This document shows positions 45,147 to 58,597 of a stretch of DNA of 64,000 nucleotides, in pieces (positions within the stretch are counted from its first letter, which is position 1; each line of letters starts with the position of its first letter). A program made the position numbers and the translations under genes. This DNA is from Mytilus trossulus (Eukaryota; Mollusca; Bivalvia; Mytilida; Mytilidae). The stretch is from positions 76,601,727-76,665,726 of the forward strand of contig NC_086379.1 in NCBI RefSeq assembly GCF_036588685.1, written 5' to 3'. Below the pieces are notes generated by a model, which saw nothing but the letters and a program-made list of their open reading frames with translations, ran no database searches and was not told the DNA's origin.

Positions 45147-48100
45147 AGTATACTCAAGAAGAATGGCTGAAGAAAATTGGCCAGTGAAGGTTTATATTTA
45201 TGATATAAGTAAAGGAATGGCCAGGTCTTTATCGCAGGCCTTCATTGGTAAGTTAGTCAGTAGAAAGTTAATAATTTACTTAAAAGAATGCTAATGTTAT
45301 AGACATTCAATTTTAAGCTGTCCAGTAAATTTTTATGGCATAGTATAAATTTGCTGAGGTCCAGTCGCTCAGGTCTCGGATGGTGTTTTGTTCAGTTGTG
45401 AGCTTCTCAGTTATAGTTTAATATGTAAGAAAATGGTATAATATTTTATAATATTACAAAAGTAAACAAATGGTCAAAGGTACAACTGCTATACATGTCA
45501 AGAGGTAATACACTACAAGTGAAAAGAGTCACATAAAAGTTAAAACAAAAATGTTGGCCCAACATCAAATACTATATAATAGTAGTTCATGTTTAACTAA
45601 TGAATTCTTGAAAACACTGATTGAAATGAATTATGAAAATTTTCAGAAATATCATTTTAGAAAGGATTTCTAAGTTTGTTTTTTTTAAAAGCTTACAAAT
45701 TTGTAAAGAATAAAAGGAAAATATTGAAAAATGAATGTCTCTTATCCACATGCTATAGATTTATTGCTAAAAGTTATTATATCAAACTAAATAAGAATTT
45801 TATTAATCTATTAATTAAGAACCCATAAAAGGCATCATTTAACAACAACAATATGCATAATATGATTTGAAAAAAGAAAAACAAGAACCTAATAATAATT
45901 CTATCATGTTATTGACATGATCAGAGCCTGACACATCATGTGTCGTATATAACTATTACAACATATCTTATAATAAACAAACATATATTTCAGGAAAACA
46001 GATAAATGGCGTATGGCACACAGGGATTGTAGCTTATGGTCAGGAATATTATTTTGGTGGAATGGGAGGAATAGAATCTTGCCGACCAGTAAGTACATGT
46101 ATAGCTCTTTCTCTAATTATTACCAAATTTATGCTTTGCCCAATCAAAATAGCATAATTAAAATGTTTAAAGGAAACACATATAATTTATATGATATAAT
46201 GTCATTTTCTGCTTTCTCGTGTTGTTGGAATTACAACAAAAGAACAAATCTCAGCATTGTTTGAGATAGACGAAACTGAGCTGGTGTGTAATTTTGACAA
46301 TTTCAATCCGGATTTCGCTTGATGGCAAACACCTAGCAAGTGCTACAGAGGCGAGATTGTTTAATGTACTACATCTGTTGAAAACATATATACGATTAAC
46401 CATGAACAACAACAGGTTATTATTGCTAGCATTACTGCATATTCAATTCTGTATCACAAAAATGTGTTGTTTATTTATTCAATAAATCTTGCTTTACTCT
46501 AGTCAGAAGATCTATTAAGAAGATTTCTGAATAGTTTTGCATTCATGAATTGTTTATAAGTCCTATTTACATGTAGCTCCTCTTTTAACTGTCCTATGAC
46601 GGAAAACTGAAAAAAATGAAAATTTCTGCATAAAAGTGGACCCAAATATTTTTTGACTTGCTCTGCTGGGTGGCAGATACATTTTGTAGCTTGAATAACA
46701 TTTCATTCTAGCTACGCCCCTGTATGTTGATATTTATTTATAACTAATGTATCGTTCGTTTGATCTCAGTTCCACATTGGTCAAAATTTAATTGTGACAT
46801 CAAGTTTCTTACTTTTCTTTGAATTTTCTATTATGACCTCACTAAAAAAGGCAACCATGCTTGAGGTCTCCATTCAGATTCTGGCTAATTGTGTGCACAT
46901 TTTGTTGATTGTTAGGAATGAAAGCTTGCCATTGAGTACAAAAAAAATGTATATGTGTTTACTAAATGATAATAAAACCTTTTTTTAACATATTTACCGA
47001 TCCAATTTATATTATATGAAATGTGAGAACATAATCTTTTCATCAATTATATATTATTGTATTATTGATTATTTGATAAACTTTTTGGGGGAAATCTTTG
47101 CATATTGATTTAAATATATTTAATTTTTTGACAGGGAGGAACAGTGTTAGGCCAACCAGACCAAATAGAACATTTAGGAACAACACAGATACCTAAAGAA
47201 ATGTTCCATAATTATTTACTAGAGTTAGGACAGTCAACTTTCAGGTATTCAGAGTTATAAGAAGTTTCTATAATATCAGTTAAAACTAGTGACTATTTTC
47301 ATTTTTGAATAATTACAATAGATGTATGTTTCATTATAAAACCTTTTTCTGATTGGCTAACTGCACATCTCGTGTTATTCCTTTGTCAATTGCATTACAC
47401 AATACAATTTATCATTCCTGATGACACGAGGTCCTACAATAAAGTGCACAGGTGAATAAGTTAAAAACTTGATAAAAATTGTGTTTTTCATGATCCTAGC
47501 TAATAAATGAAATTATAAGTATTGAATGCTTCTTTTGTAACTTCATAGGTTTTTACAAGCATTGACCGTGTGCACATTTTTAGAATGAAGCGCTTCTGCA
47601 CTTTATACAACATGTACTTTGGTCAACGCTTTTACACCTCAATGAAGTTACAGAAAGAAGCATTCAATTCTTAATTAAAAGAAGTCTGTATATTTTTTTT
47701 AACTAAAAATATCTTGTATCATAATAAAAGAAAGTTTTAATTATTTTCAGACCACATGATTATCATCTCCTAGAACATAACTGTAATAACTTTAGTTCTG
47801 AGGTTGCTCAGTTTCTGACAGGACAAGACATTCCATCACATATTACATCACTTCCTGCAGAAGTTATGAGCACGTAAGTATATATTTAGTTCTAAACCAA
47901 CAATAAAGTTTAACATTGGTATTTGCTGTTTACCAGTCAAAATAATGTGTTTAAGCATAGAGAAATATATATATTATCATCATGAACTTGCATGTAATGT
48001 TTCCTGTTGGACATTAAACATTTATTTATCAATCAATTTATTTATCAATCAATCAATCAATCAAACTTAAAATATTCAAAATTTCCAGTTATTGACTTGA

Positions 48101-51100
48101 AGTGATGCCACAAAGATTCATTATAGGCCCCTTGAAAAAATCATTGTTAAAAGCCTTATGGTGACTTATAACTGCTTACATCCTTACATTCGGACTCTAT
48201 ATAGCAGTCTCATTGACAATTGTTCCATAACTCCTTATTTCTGTATTGTGGCTTAATTGATGCATTATGAATTCTCATGAAATATTCAATGAAGTTGCTT
48301 ATTCTTAAAAATATTGGACCAGTCTGGTTTAAATATCAGTGTTTCAATAATTTTATAAAAATCCTCTATTTTTAAGGATTCCTTTAATCTACTGATACAA
48401 TGAAGTAAAATATGAGAGCTGAAAGTTTTATGTATGAATTGATATTATTTTTTTTTAATAAATATACACATATTTATAATTAGACCACTAGGACAGATGA
48501 TAAAACCTCTAATAGATACAATGTCAGTTCAGCCCAGTGGTGGACATTCTGTGTTTAGTCAACAGGAACTCAATACCATGTCATCAGGATCCCAGAAAGT
48601 GGAACAAGCACCTATTCCTCCAGTCCACCAGGGTAAGAGTCAACAGGAAACAGTACCAGAGGCTACAGCAGGGAACAGTTTACCGGGATCTGCCAACAGC
48701 AGTAGATCAGATACATCAAACTTTGACCCCTCCTCTGAGGAAGAGACGGACATGTATGAGCCATATGTTTACACAGAGGTTAGTACCTTTGTTTATTATA
48801 CTAAATTCAAAATTATTGTTAATTCCAAATATGTTACTGCAAAGAATGTAACATACATTCAGAAAGACACAAAATCCATGTATAACCATGGTTTTCTAAA
48901 TGTTGGAATTGAAAATTATGTGAGACACAGAAGATATTTCTATATAAAAACCTCTGCACAGTCAGATCAAATTATTATTGAAACAATATGAACAACCAAT
49001 AATTTTGCATATACAGTTTTGTCATCATGATTAAAGGCAACTAGAAGTATCCTTGTACTAATGGAACAAATGGAAGTTTTTAACAACCTTGACTGACTAT
49101 ACACTACAGCCCTTGCACGGTCAAATAAATTGTATACTAGGGGGTATTAAACAACCTTGACTACCCATGATAATCTCACACTACAGGCATGAGTTTATAT
49201 TAAATTTTAGTGCCAAATTTGTTCACCATTATGAAGTTGTTGTTATAATAATGAGAGAAGATGGTGGGTGGACATCAATTATCTTTACAACGCAATCAAA
49301 CCTAATAAAGACATTAAGAAACACCTCCCTTAAAAAAAAATATTTGTTTTTGTTTTATTTTAGGCAATACCTGGTTTACAGACTCTAAAAGATAAAATAG
49401 GGAGTAAACTGACCACCAAAAATTTAGAATCATTAGATGATATGTATGAGTATCTATCATTAAAAGATAAATCTCAGTGGTCTTTGGGTAAAGATCATAT
49501 ACAGTCCATACATACAGTGATTGGTGATGGGAGGATGGGAGATGATGTCAGAGTGGGCGTGTACAAACTTCTACAATCTCTTGTTCTATTCGAGGATTTT
49601 ATTACATTGTTACAACATGAACCAACAGAAATGATAAAGAATATTGTACAACATTATGACCAGTTGACAGACACTGTACATACAGCCATACTAAAATTAG
49701 TAAGTTACACAAGTCAAGTTGAAGTAGTTTAAGGTGTCTCATAAATATATTCAAATTTACGGCATGCTGGTTGATTTAAAAGAGAAATGTATAAATATGC
49801 AGTTGAAAGATATGGAAACATGTTATTTTCGTTGAAGTTTTTGCTTCATGGCTTTCATTTACAATTTATATCAGGCTTACATAATAAGATAAGCTTTTCA
49901 CTATTACTGTTACAGGTAAGATGTTGTTAGTTGGAAGTTATAAAAGATCTTTGTGATAAGTCTGACATAAATCCTCCTCACAGTAGAGATACAGTTGTTT
50001 GACTCATGAAGGCAAACATAATTGGAGTATTTTTCATGTGACAAACACATTACATAAACTTTTTAATTTGTGACACTTTTATAGATTTGGTAGTAATGAA
50101 AGATTTTTTTCAGCTTACCAATTTAACCAGCACACAGAAAGGACAAGAATTTGTAATGACAGAATCTGAGGATGAGAGTAGTCTATCTTATCTGACCAGT
50201 CAGTTCTGTATTAATTGTATCTTGTCAGATAAGTCGGAAGTCAACAACTTAATAGCTACAGCAGTGTATAACTTGTGTAGATATCAGGTTTGTATTTTTA
50301 ACATTTTCCTGTTTTTCCTGTTTTTCATTTAATTTCAAAATGTGAAAAATAGAACTCTTTAAGAACTGTTTCATTAAAATACAAAATGTCTTCCACCTTC
50401 AAGGAATTTAAAAAAAAATGTTTTGTCATAGTTTTGTAAGTGCCAACAAAATTCATTTGATTTTATAGATCAATTTTTTTTGTGTGAAAGTCTAAAGAGC
50501 AGTTGTAGTAAAATTCTGATATTAAAAAAAGATCAACAAATATGAAATTGCTAATATACAGTTAAAGCTAAACCTTTTGAAAATCTTAAGATTTTTATTT
50601 ATTTTTGGGGTGGGGTGATTTGTTGGTTAACATTTTATGTTAATTTCTGAATCTATATACTATAAATGATGGTTCTCTTAGAAGTATCCACCATATTGAA
50701 TGCCTTTTTACTTAAATATTGTTGTATGTATACCACATTGAAGTAGAAATTAAGTTTGGCATTTATATAAATATTCAAGAAGTATGAATTAAAATGCAGA
50801 ATTTTACTTTCTAGATAAAGGAGTAGGGTCGGTTAGGGTACATTTTGGTCTTAAATTTCAGGTTCATCTGAAGAAAGATTTTGTACACTTTTTAACACTT
50901 AAGTGTCTACTCCAAATGATTCAATTAGTTTATGTGAAAGATTTGAACTGATTTAGTCATTTTGGACGTTCATATTCAAGCTTAAATATGTAAAATCTAT
51001 CAAATATGCCATAATATGTCACTTTTCAGATAGTTTTGGTAAAAAATGAAAGTGGCCTCATCTGTGTTCATCCTCAACCTTTATATAGTTATGTATTATC

Positions 51101-53118
51101 ATCAAATACAACTTACATTTAAATATTAAGAATGAACACTAGAGCAGCCACTTCCATTTAAGACGAAAACCGTCTAAAATTTAACACAAATGCTAAAATT
51201 GTGAAGATTTCAGTAATTTAGCATGACTTAATGATGCCAGTACCCAATATATGTGCATTAAATTTTCAGCACCAACCCTTATTTATGTAGCAGAAGTATT
51301 CTTCTTTCCAATAAATATGTAAAAGTTTACATTATAACAATTTTGTTAAACTGATATATTTTGGGGCCAAAAAGGGCTCTTACTGAACCTACTCCTTTGA
51401 AAATTAAAAAAATACTACCTTTAAGGTTATTTTAAGAATATTTATAGATTATATCCTTGGTTGCATAATCTGTTTTAGATTATGATGAAGATGATACATA
51501 TGTTTTACACAATCATTTGCTGTTTTCAGATACCAGAGGCACATCAGATAGAAATAGGAAGTGCTGTATTAGAATGTTTACAGAGAGATTTATCAGAACA
51601 AACAGGTTTGTATAAGTCTTTTAAAACTAATAACATTTATATACCGGTAGATGTTTTTAATTCCAACATAATTATAATACTTTCATAAGGTTGTTACATA
51701 TTTACCAACAAAATGTGGCTTCCTTAATGAAAATATCAGAAAATGAAAGCAGCCTATTTAAAAGAATAAAGGAATAGATACTTTGTTCAACTAGAATTTA
51801 GTTCTCAGTAACTTCTTACTTATGATAACCCCCCTAGTTTGTGGTATATATATATATGGATCTTATAATAAGACCAAATGAAAAGTCATTTGCATATACA
51901 ATGTAGTGTGGTATTAAATATTTTTAATGTTTGGTTTTTAGACTAGCTACTATTAAATTTTAAAAATCTGATTGTTTTTCGAGATTACTTGTCAAAACTG
52001 ACTAGTTTAGTTGTGTCTTTTGCAAGAGTCCAGTTTTTGCAACAAAAGTGGTGGAAAGCAAAACATAAGTATTGCTTTTCCACTTTCCAGTTATTTCTGC
52101 TTAAGTCAGTTTGTTACATGAAACTAAGTGAGGTATAGCAGTAATATTTTCTATCAAGTTGCAATAGGATATATTAGTATAAATCAGTTTGAAGGCTATT
52201 TCAAGGTATTTTACATTATGTGTTATTTTCCATTTCCAGCATTCCACCTATTAACATCCTTGTTACTGTTGATGAAGAACAATGCAGAGGTATACATATT
52301 TCTTATTTTGCCAGTAGTATCAAAGAGATTTTTTTCAGTATACATTAAAATTATTAAAAAATCTACTTTGAAATTACAAAGCTAATTAAAATTTTACATT
52401 ACAGAGGATTCTACTTTAAAGTAAAAAAAATAAAAAATATTTATTCATAATTTTTAACATTGGATCCTATGCTGAATACATTTAAAGTATAAAAATAAGA
52501 AGATGTGGCATGATTACCAATGAGAGAACACTCCACAAGAGACCAAATGACACAGAAAGTAACAACTATAGGTCACTGTATGACCTTCATCTTGATAATT
52601 TCTTTTAAAATTTGAGTAATGTCAGCAATAATAATGACAAAATATTCTTTGTTTTAAATCAGACACATTGGAAAACAATTGTTTTTATCGGATACCTCTC
52701 CATATGGTGGATATGAGATAGTCTTTTCTAAAATAAATTTTAAAAATGTACAACTGAATAGTCCTTGTAATACACTACTATCTTCTCTGAAACCCTAGGA
52801 TAAATTTGAAACAATTTTAACATAAATGATAAAGGCAATATCTGACTCTACTTAACAAGAGAATTTGTGTCCAAAGGAGACCATTTCCAGTAAGTGTACA
52901 ACTCAGTGACATTTTTGTGAGAGTACTTATATTTTATTTTTTTAAACAAGATTTTAAACAAGAAAATAAATTTACACATGTACTTTAAAACTTGAAATTT
53001 TATATTACAGATGTGTGACTTGGCCAGTATTGTTGGAATGAACTGCTCACAACATGAAAAACTATCACCTAGAGTTAAAGAACTGTGTAGTAAAGCTCAG
53101 GAATTCTCAGCATTGTGA
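45147..53118 (+). CDS. DESI1: DESI1-like PPPDE thiol peptidase with C-terminal PUL-type domain, complete, 10 coding exons
   Basis: Exons: 45147-45247 (ATG 45163), 45994-46088, 47135-47244, 47751-47873, 48484-48778, 49364-49699, 50114-50287, 51530-51605, 52240-52289, 53011-53118; phases join to 483 aa. Residues about 7-150 form the PPPDE domain, with catalytic H37 ([11 protein letters not shown]) and C108 ([17 protein letters not shown]), as in vertebrate desumoylating isopeptidase 1 (168 aa in human). Residues about 151-235 are a Ser/Gln/Glu-rich linker. Residues about 236-483 are helical, with ARM-like phrases ([44 protein letters not shown]) best read as a PUL domain that binds Cdc48/p97. 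Expected activity is removal of SUMO- or ubiquitin-like modifiers in the cytosol; the p97 link is inferred. The upstream 5'UTR exon was not located. A poly(A) signal AATAAA lies at 53598. Confidence 0.92.
47519..47676. mobile_element. ~158-bp palindromic MITE
   Basis: AAGTATTGAATGCTTCTTTT with GTAACTTCAT is mirrored by ATGAAGTTACAGAAAGAAGC and ATTCAATTCTT. A similar end (AGAATTGAATGCTTCTTTTT) appears at the last 26 bases of the window. It lies in the intron between DESI1-like exons 3 and 4. Confidence 0.85.
52495..52600 (-). repeat. Dispersed repeat family H, short inverted copy
   Basis: AAGAAGATGTGGCATGATTA with CCAATGAGAGAACACTCCAC and AACTATAGGTCACTGTATGA matches the end of family H. It lies in the last intron of the DESI1-like gene. 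Confidence 0.85.
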
Positions 53119-55057
53119 TATATATATAATGTTCATATAAAAAGAACAATATCAAAACTTGATGTGCATTGCACTGATTTTACAGTACACATCATGGAGA
53201 TTTTTTACAGATATTTGTAGCATCATCCATCACATCACCCAAATGTGAACGTTACTTAAAACTGTGCCAATATAGAAAAAAAATCTAAAAGAAATATGTC
53301 AAATTCACAACTGCAAGTTGCAATGCTTGCATTCTTTATTATTTTCTTCAAAAATAGTACATGTTTGATTCCTTTTCGTCGGATTCAACAATGGTTTAAA
53401 ATTCAAACAGATTTTAAGACATTCTACAAATAGTCTGTTAGTCATTTTGAAAAGGCCAATACGCCCCCTCCCCAACCAAATAAAAAGTTTTATTTATTAT
53501 GTGGGTTGGAAATTAACATGCTGTTTTTAAGTCACCATTTGCATACAGTATTTTGTCTTGTGATTACAATTTAAATGTTGTTGTTTTTTAAATTCAAAAT
53601 AAAATGTGCCAGTTGATATTATGGGAGCAAAGAAATTATTATGTTAAAATTTGATTCACCATTTTACAATATTTTTTATACATATTTTATTATCACCACT
53701 TAAGGATGTACTTAGGTGAGGTTTTGGAATTTGTGTTAGATGTTCAGAATCCTTGTTTTTTTTTTACCATAATATACAAGGTAAATATTTGCCCCAAAAC
53801 ATTCATTTATCTTTTTATATAAGACTTAATAGCTCATAAAATGCCAAAATTTAAGCAGATTTTTTCTTTTTTTTTCTTTTGATTTGAGACCCAAATAATG
53901 CCAATGCAAATATAAGGTAAAAGTCTGAGACAGCCTTTTCCAGTCATATTTTTAAAATCAAATATCTCAAAAAGAAGCTCCATGACCTATCAATATTTAA
54001 AGCTTATTTTGTGTCTTAATTTATGCTCTTTCAACAAAAAGCATCAATTTTAAATTGTTTTTTTTTATTTCACCTAAGTACATCCTTAAACCATATATTT
54101 GTTGAGCAACCATGGCAAATGTCTGTTGTATCATGACATGTTTTGAAATTTTGCTATCTTTGTTATTTATTTGAAAATAAAATGTAATAAAGAATGTTAA
54201 ATGGTTTGATACTTCTTTGAGCTGACCATGTGTCTCCATATCAACTACCTTTGAATGTGCTAAAAAAAAATGATGAGGGTGAAACAATCATATGTCTGTA
54301 TTGGTATATCATCATAGGAATCAAATAAAAGGTGTTTTAGGAAAAGTTGTAAATTTATATCATAGCAAAAATTGTCAAATGGTGTACTAATTTTTCATAT
54401 ATAAAGTTTCTATTTTTTTATATGAGTAGACCATCAGATTGTTACTTTAGTTTGAAGGCCAAACTAGTGCTTTAACTGTGATATCTAAATGGATTTATTG
54501 AATATTTTGGTTGAAATGATTTAAACTTGGTTACCACTTCCATAATACAGTTCTGTAACCTTCCCTTTCATGTAATCTATTTGATAGGGCCAATGAAATT
54601 CTTATAAAAAAGACCCTGAACATCTGTTTAAGATGATAGACGAGGTTGGCATTTCATACTTAGTTGATAGATGGATAATGGTCTTAATTTTCCATTCTTT
54701 TAACTTCATACTAGATTTAACCTTATAACATTTTATATTCAAGCACCTCTAAGGAGTCTTTTGTTGATGCAAATCCGGCCTACAAAATTTTAAACCTGGT
54801 TGCTGCCACTTCAGATGATGGATTCCTCCCCAATTGTATCATCAGCCCAGAAGTTAAAGCCTGATATCTTTAATATTTTTGTTTATGGTTCAATGTAAAT
54901 GATGTTGTTTCAGGATTAGTTTTTTGATGTAAGAAATATTAATTAAAGAACCTTAGTGAGAACGCTCACATACCCCACGTCCTCACATTGTCACTGGAGA
55001 AAAAAAAATAACTAAGAAAAATAAAATTGTATAAGAAAAAAAAATTGAATAATAATT

Positions 55058-55500
55058 TCCTGTAGATATGCACATCTTCATAGTATGTACTTATTATCTA
55101 AAAAGGTTTCATGAACTTCTGTTGTGTGGTATCAGAAGAAATGTGATGACAACTGTTGCAGTAGTATATTGAAGCAAATAAGTTCAAAGGGGTGCAATTC
55201 CTAAAAAAAATAAATTGAATCATATTTCCGGTCGATATGCACATCTACATAGTATGTCCTTATTATCTAAATAGGTTTCATGGAATTCAATTGCGTGATT
55301 TCAGAGGAGTGGCGATGACAAACTGTTGCAGTAGTATATTGAAGCAAAAAAGTTCAAAGGGGCAAACTCATTGAAAAAAAAATAATTTCGAATTTCCTGT
55401 TGATATGCACATCTGTATAGTATGCCCTCATTATCTAAAAAGATTTCATGAAATTCCATTGTGTGGCTTGAGAGGAGATGTGATGACTAGAAACAGGACT
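55058..55500 (+). repeat. ~166-bp tandem repeat, three units
   Basis: GATATGCACATCT begins successive units near 55058, 55225 and 55391, each followed by TAGTATGT(A/C)CTTATTATCT or close variants, TTTCATG, and in the first two AACTGTTGCAGTAGTATATT. The last unit is shortened. Just upstream is GAACGCTCACATACCCCACG, perhaps part of the same element. Confidence 0.9.
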
Positions 55501-55650
55501 AACTGACTGATGGATAGAATAAAACAATAAGGTCTCCATGATTTGTGTTAAGATTCATTCAATGTAATAGTACAGCAAGATAAACTTAACATGTTCTATG
55601 GAATGGATATATGATGAATCATCTGATGATTCTGACCATGATCTTTTTTA

Positions 55651-56402
55651 TTAGCTCTGGCAGGAAGGGCAAAGTGACCTTTTCTCATCACTTGGAGTAT
55701 GTTGTCTGTCATTGTTAACTTATACAAAAATCTCCTCCTCTGAAACTACTGGGCCAAATTTAATCAAACTTGGCCGAAATCATCATAAATGTGTCTGGTG
55801 ACCCTGCCAACCAACACAGACCGCCACAATGGCTAAAAATAGAATGTAGGGGTAAAATGTAGATTTAGGCTTATATCTCTGAAACCAAAGCATAAATAGC
55901 AAATCTGATAGGGTAGATTTGTTTATCAAATCAAGATCTATTTGCCCTTAAATTTTCAAATGATTCGAACCACCTGTTGGGTTGCTGCCCCATAATTTTT
56001 AATTTAAGAAAATTTTGCTGTTTTTGGTTATTAACTTAAATATTATTTTATATAGAGATCAACTGTATACAGAAATAATGTTCAGCAAAGTAAGATTTAC
56101 AAATAAGTTTACATGATCAAAAAGGTCACTTGACCCCTTAAGGAGTTATTGCCCTTCATAGTCAATTTTTAACAATTTTCATAAATCTTGTCAATGTTGT
56201 AAATTTTTACAAAATGTTTGAATTACTGGGCCAAATTCATTATAGATAGAGACAATTGTAAGCAGCAAGAATGTTCAGTAAAGTAAGATTTATAAACACA
56301 GTCATCACCAAAACACAATTTTGTCATGAATCCATCTGTGTTCTTCGTTTATGATATGCATATAGACCAAGGTGAGCGACACAGGCTCTTTAGTGCCTCT
56401 AG
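55651..56402 (+). mobile_element. Element family A, copy 2
   Basis: It starts TTAGCTCTGGCAGGAAGGGC and ends AAGGTGAGCGACACAGGCTC then TTTAGTGCCTCTAG. It shares long blocks with 38323-39046, for example GGGTTGCTGCCCC and AATGTTCAGCAAAGTAAGAT. Non-coding. Confidence 0.85.
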
Positions 56403-56529
56403 TTTAATTCCTTAAACAATATAAAGTTTTTGGGCTTAGGTTCATTTTTTGGTTACTAAAAGTATAAGATGAACTAGTTTACAGAATTACATATCTATCT
56501 GGCAGGATTCATCTTACCTTGACTTCAAC

Positions 56530-56850
56530 AAAGTAGTCTTTATACGAGCACAACAAGTTTTGAAGCCATACATTGATATCACATTTTCTGCGTCAATGCA
56601 AAAAAAGAGCAGGAGTCAATACGCAACAGCATAGTGTATTGGACAAAAGCAAAAAAATGATTATAAATTCAAATCATATGACAAATTTGAAGTTCTTTGT
56701 CTACAGTTATTCTGTGTCAGAAACCTATTATGTGTAAAATATTTAATTACAATCCAAATTCAGACCAGTATCAAGTGAGAATATTGTGTACATTTTTGTC
56801 CCAACTGCTCAGGGTTGGACCTCTGTGGTTGTATATATCCGGCTGCACCA
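56530..56850 (-). mobile_element. Short deleted member of TIR element family P
   Basis: TTTATACGAGCACAACAAGT at the left and the TCAGGGTTGGACCTCTGTGG, GTTGTATATATCCGG block at the right correspond to the two ends of the 2-kb family P element in reverse orientation. Both internal tandem arrays are missing, leaving about 320 bp. Confidence 0.7.
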
Positions 56851-57245
56851 AGCGAAGCAATTTATTGTGTTTAAATTCATTTCTATATGTAAAGTATCAA
56901 TTATACTTGGTCTTAAGAATCACTGAAGGGTGTACTTGTTGTCCTGATAAGGGTTATCTCACCTTGAATGACCTTATTCATGTTATTTTCCATTCTCTAA
57001 GGACTATAGTTGATCTATAAAATCAATGTTCAGTTGTGAATGTTTGCACCCAAGGAGTCCCTTATCTTGTCCTCTTTTTCTAGTTTCAAGCTAAACATAA
57101 CGGTTAAGTTTTTTATTCTTTATATTTCAGAAGGTAGTAGACCTGGTGGCTTGAAACAGATGCCTAATATAACAAAGTTTTTGTCTGTCATATGTCTCTT
57201 GTCTTTTACCTCAATTTCATGGTTCAGGAACTGTTAAGTTTTTTT

Positions 57246-57677
57246 GCTGTGTGATTTTCTCTCTTATATATAACTATATTTGGTATATGGGTACCTTGCT
57301 GTGTGATTTTCTCTCTTTATATAATAACTATATTTGGTATATGGGTACCTTGCTGTGTGATTTTCTCTCTTTATATAATAACTATATTTGGTATATGGGT
57401 ACCTTGCTGTGTGATTTTCTCTCTTTATATAATAACTATATTTGGTATATGGGTACCTTGCTGTGTGATTTTCTCTCTTTATATAATAACTATATTTGGT
57501 ATATGGGTACCTTGCTGTGTGATTTTCTCTCTTTATATAATAACTATATTTGGTATATGGGTACCTTGCTGTGTGATTTTCTCTCTTTATATAATAACTA
57601 TATTTGGTATATGGGTACCTTGCTGTGTGATTTTCTCTCTTTATATTATAACTATATTTGGTATATGGGTACCTTGC
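57246..57677 (+). repeat. 54-bp minisatellite, 8 units
   Basis: Units start GCTGTGTGATTTTCTCTC at 57246, 57298, 57352, 57406, 57460, 57514, 57568 and 57622. The first is 52 bp, the others 54 bp and nearly identical. Because 54 is a multiple of 3, the array creates two overlapping long open frames (57251-57778 and 57303-57752) with 18-residue repeats; these are artefacts. Confidence 0.98.
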
Positions 57678-58560
57678 AAGATCTACATGTTGTCAGACAG
57701 GTCTCACCTGACCTCAACCTCATTTTATGGATTAGTGATAAATGTTATGTGATAAGGTCCATTTCTCCCATACTGTAAGCAGTCTGTCAACTATATTTGG
57801 TGCATGGAATGATTGTGAGTTGAACATATTTATGTTTGCGTCAGTCTTGACCTCATTTTCACAGATCATTGGTCAATGTTAAATTTTTGTATTTTTTGTA
57901 AGCTTTACGTCAACTACATGTATATATATGGTGTTTGGAGTGATTGTAAGGTGTACATATCTGTCTGGCAGGTTTCAATTGTCCTTGGTCTGATTTCCAT
58001 GGTTTGTTGGTCAATGTTAAGTTTTTATGTTGATGTAAATTCAGTTGATGAACTTACTATTTCAGGATATGATTCGTCACGAAGCTTTATAGTAAAAGTT
58101 GCATAGTTTTAGCAATAAAAGGAATTCTATGGAAAATTACAATGTTTAAATTTCAAAATGTAACCTATATTGGGTGAACATATACTTTGCTCATTGTTGA
58201 AGGGTGTACAGTGATCTATAGTTGTTAATTTCTGTGTCATATGGTCTCTTAAGGAGAGTTGTTTCATTGGCAATCATACATCTTCTTTTTATATATAGAA
58301 CTTTACAAAATTTGCAACCTATTATCAATAGTATAATTATATTTGGTGTATGGAACCATTGTTAGGTGTAGGTGTCTATCCGGCAGAGTTCATTTTACCT
58401 TGACCTCATTTTTATGGTTCATAGGTCAATGTCAATATTTTGTTGTTTGGTCTGTTACTCAGGTGTTATAAACATTATATTGTGATGTATGGAATGAGTG
58501 TAAGGTGTATATGTCTGCCTGGCATGGTTCATCCGACAGTGACCTCATTTTCAATAAACA
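57678..58560 (+). repeat. Diverged tandem repeats related to the minisatellite unit
   Basis: Degenerate units contain a variant of CTATATTTGGTGCATGG, GTAAGGTGTACATATCTGTC, TGGCAGGTTTCA and TTGACCTCATTTTCA near 57.79, 57.93, 58.34 and 58.48 kb. The minisatellite unit shares the ACTATATTTGGT core, so the 54-bp array probably arose by local amplification of part of this older repeat. Confidence 0.75.
58183..58292 (+). repeat. Dispersed repeat family H, short forward copy
   Basis: TACTTTGCTCATTGTTGAAG to TTGGCAATCATACATCTTCT closely matches positions 1-130 of the window. Non-coding. Confidence 0.9.
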
Positions 58561-58597
58561 TAGATACTGTTTAGTTATGTAAAACATACATAGATGA

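Noticed and set aside
57251-57778. 175-codon plus-strand frame with 18-residue repeats (and its 149-codon partner)
   Set aside because: Produced entirely by the 54-bp minisatellite, whose length is a multiple of 3; it has no conserved domain and no gene context.
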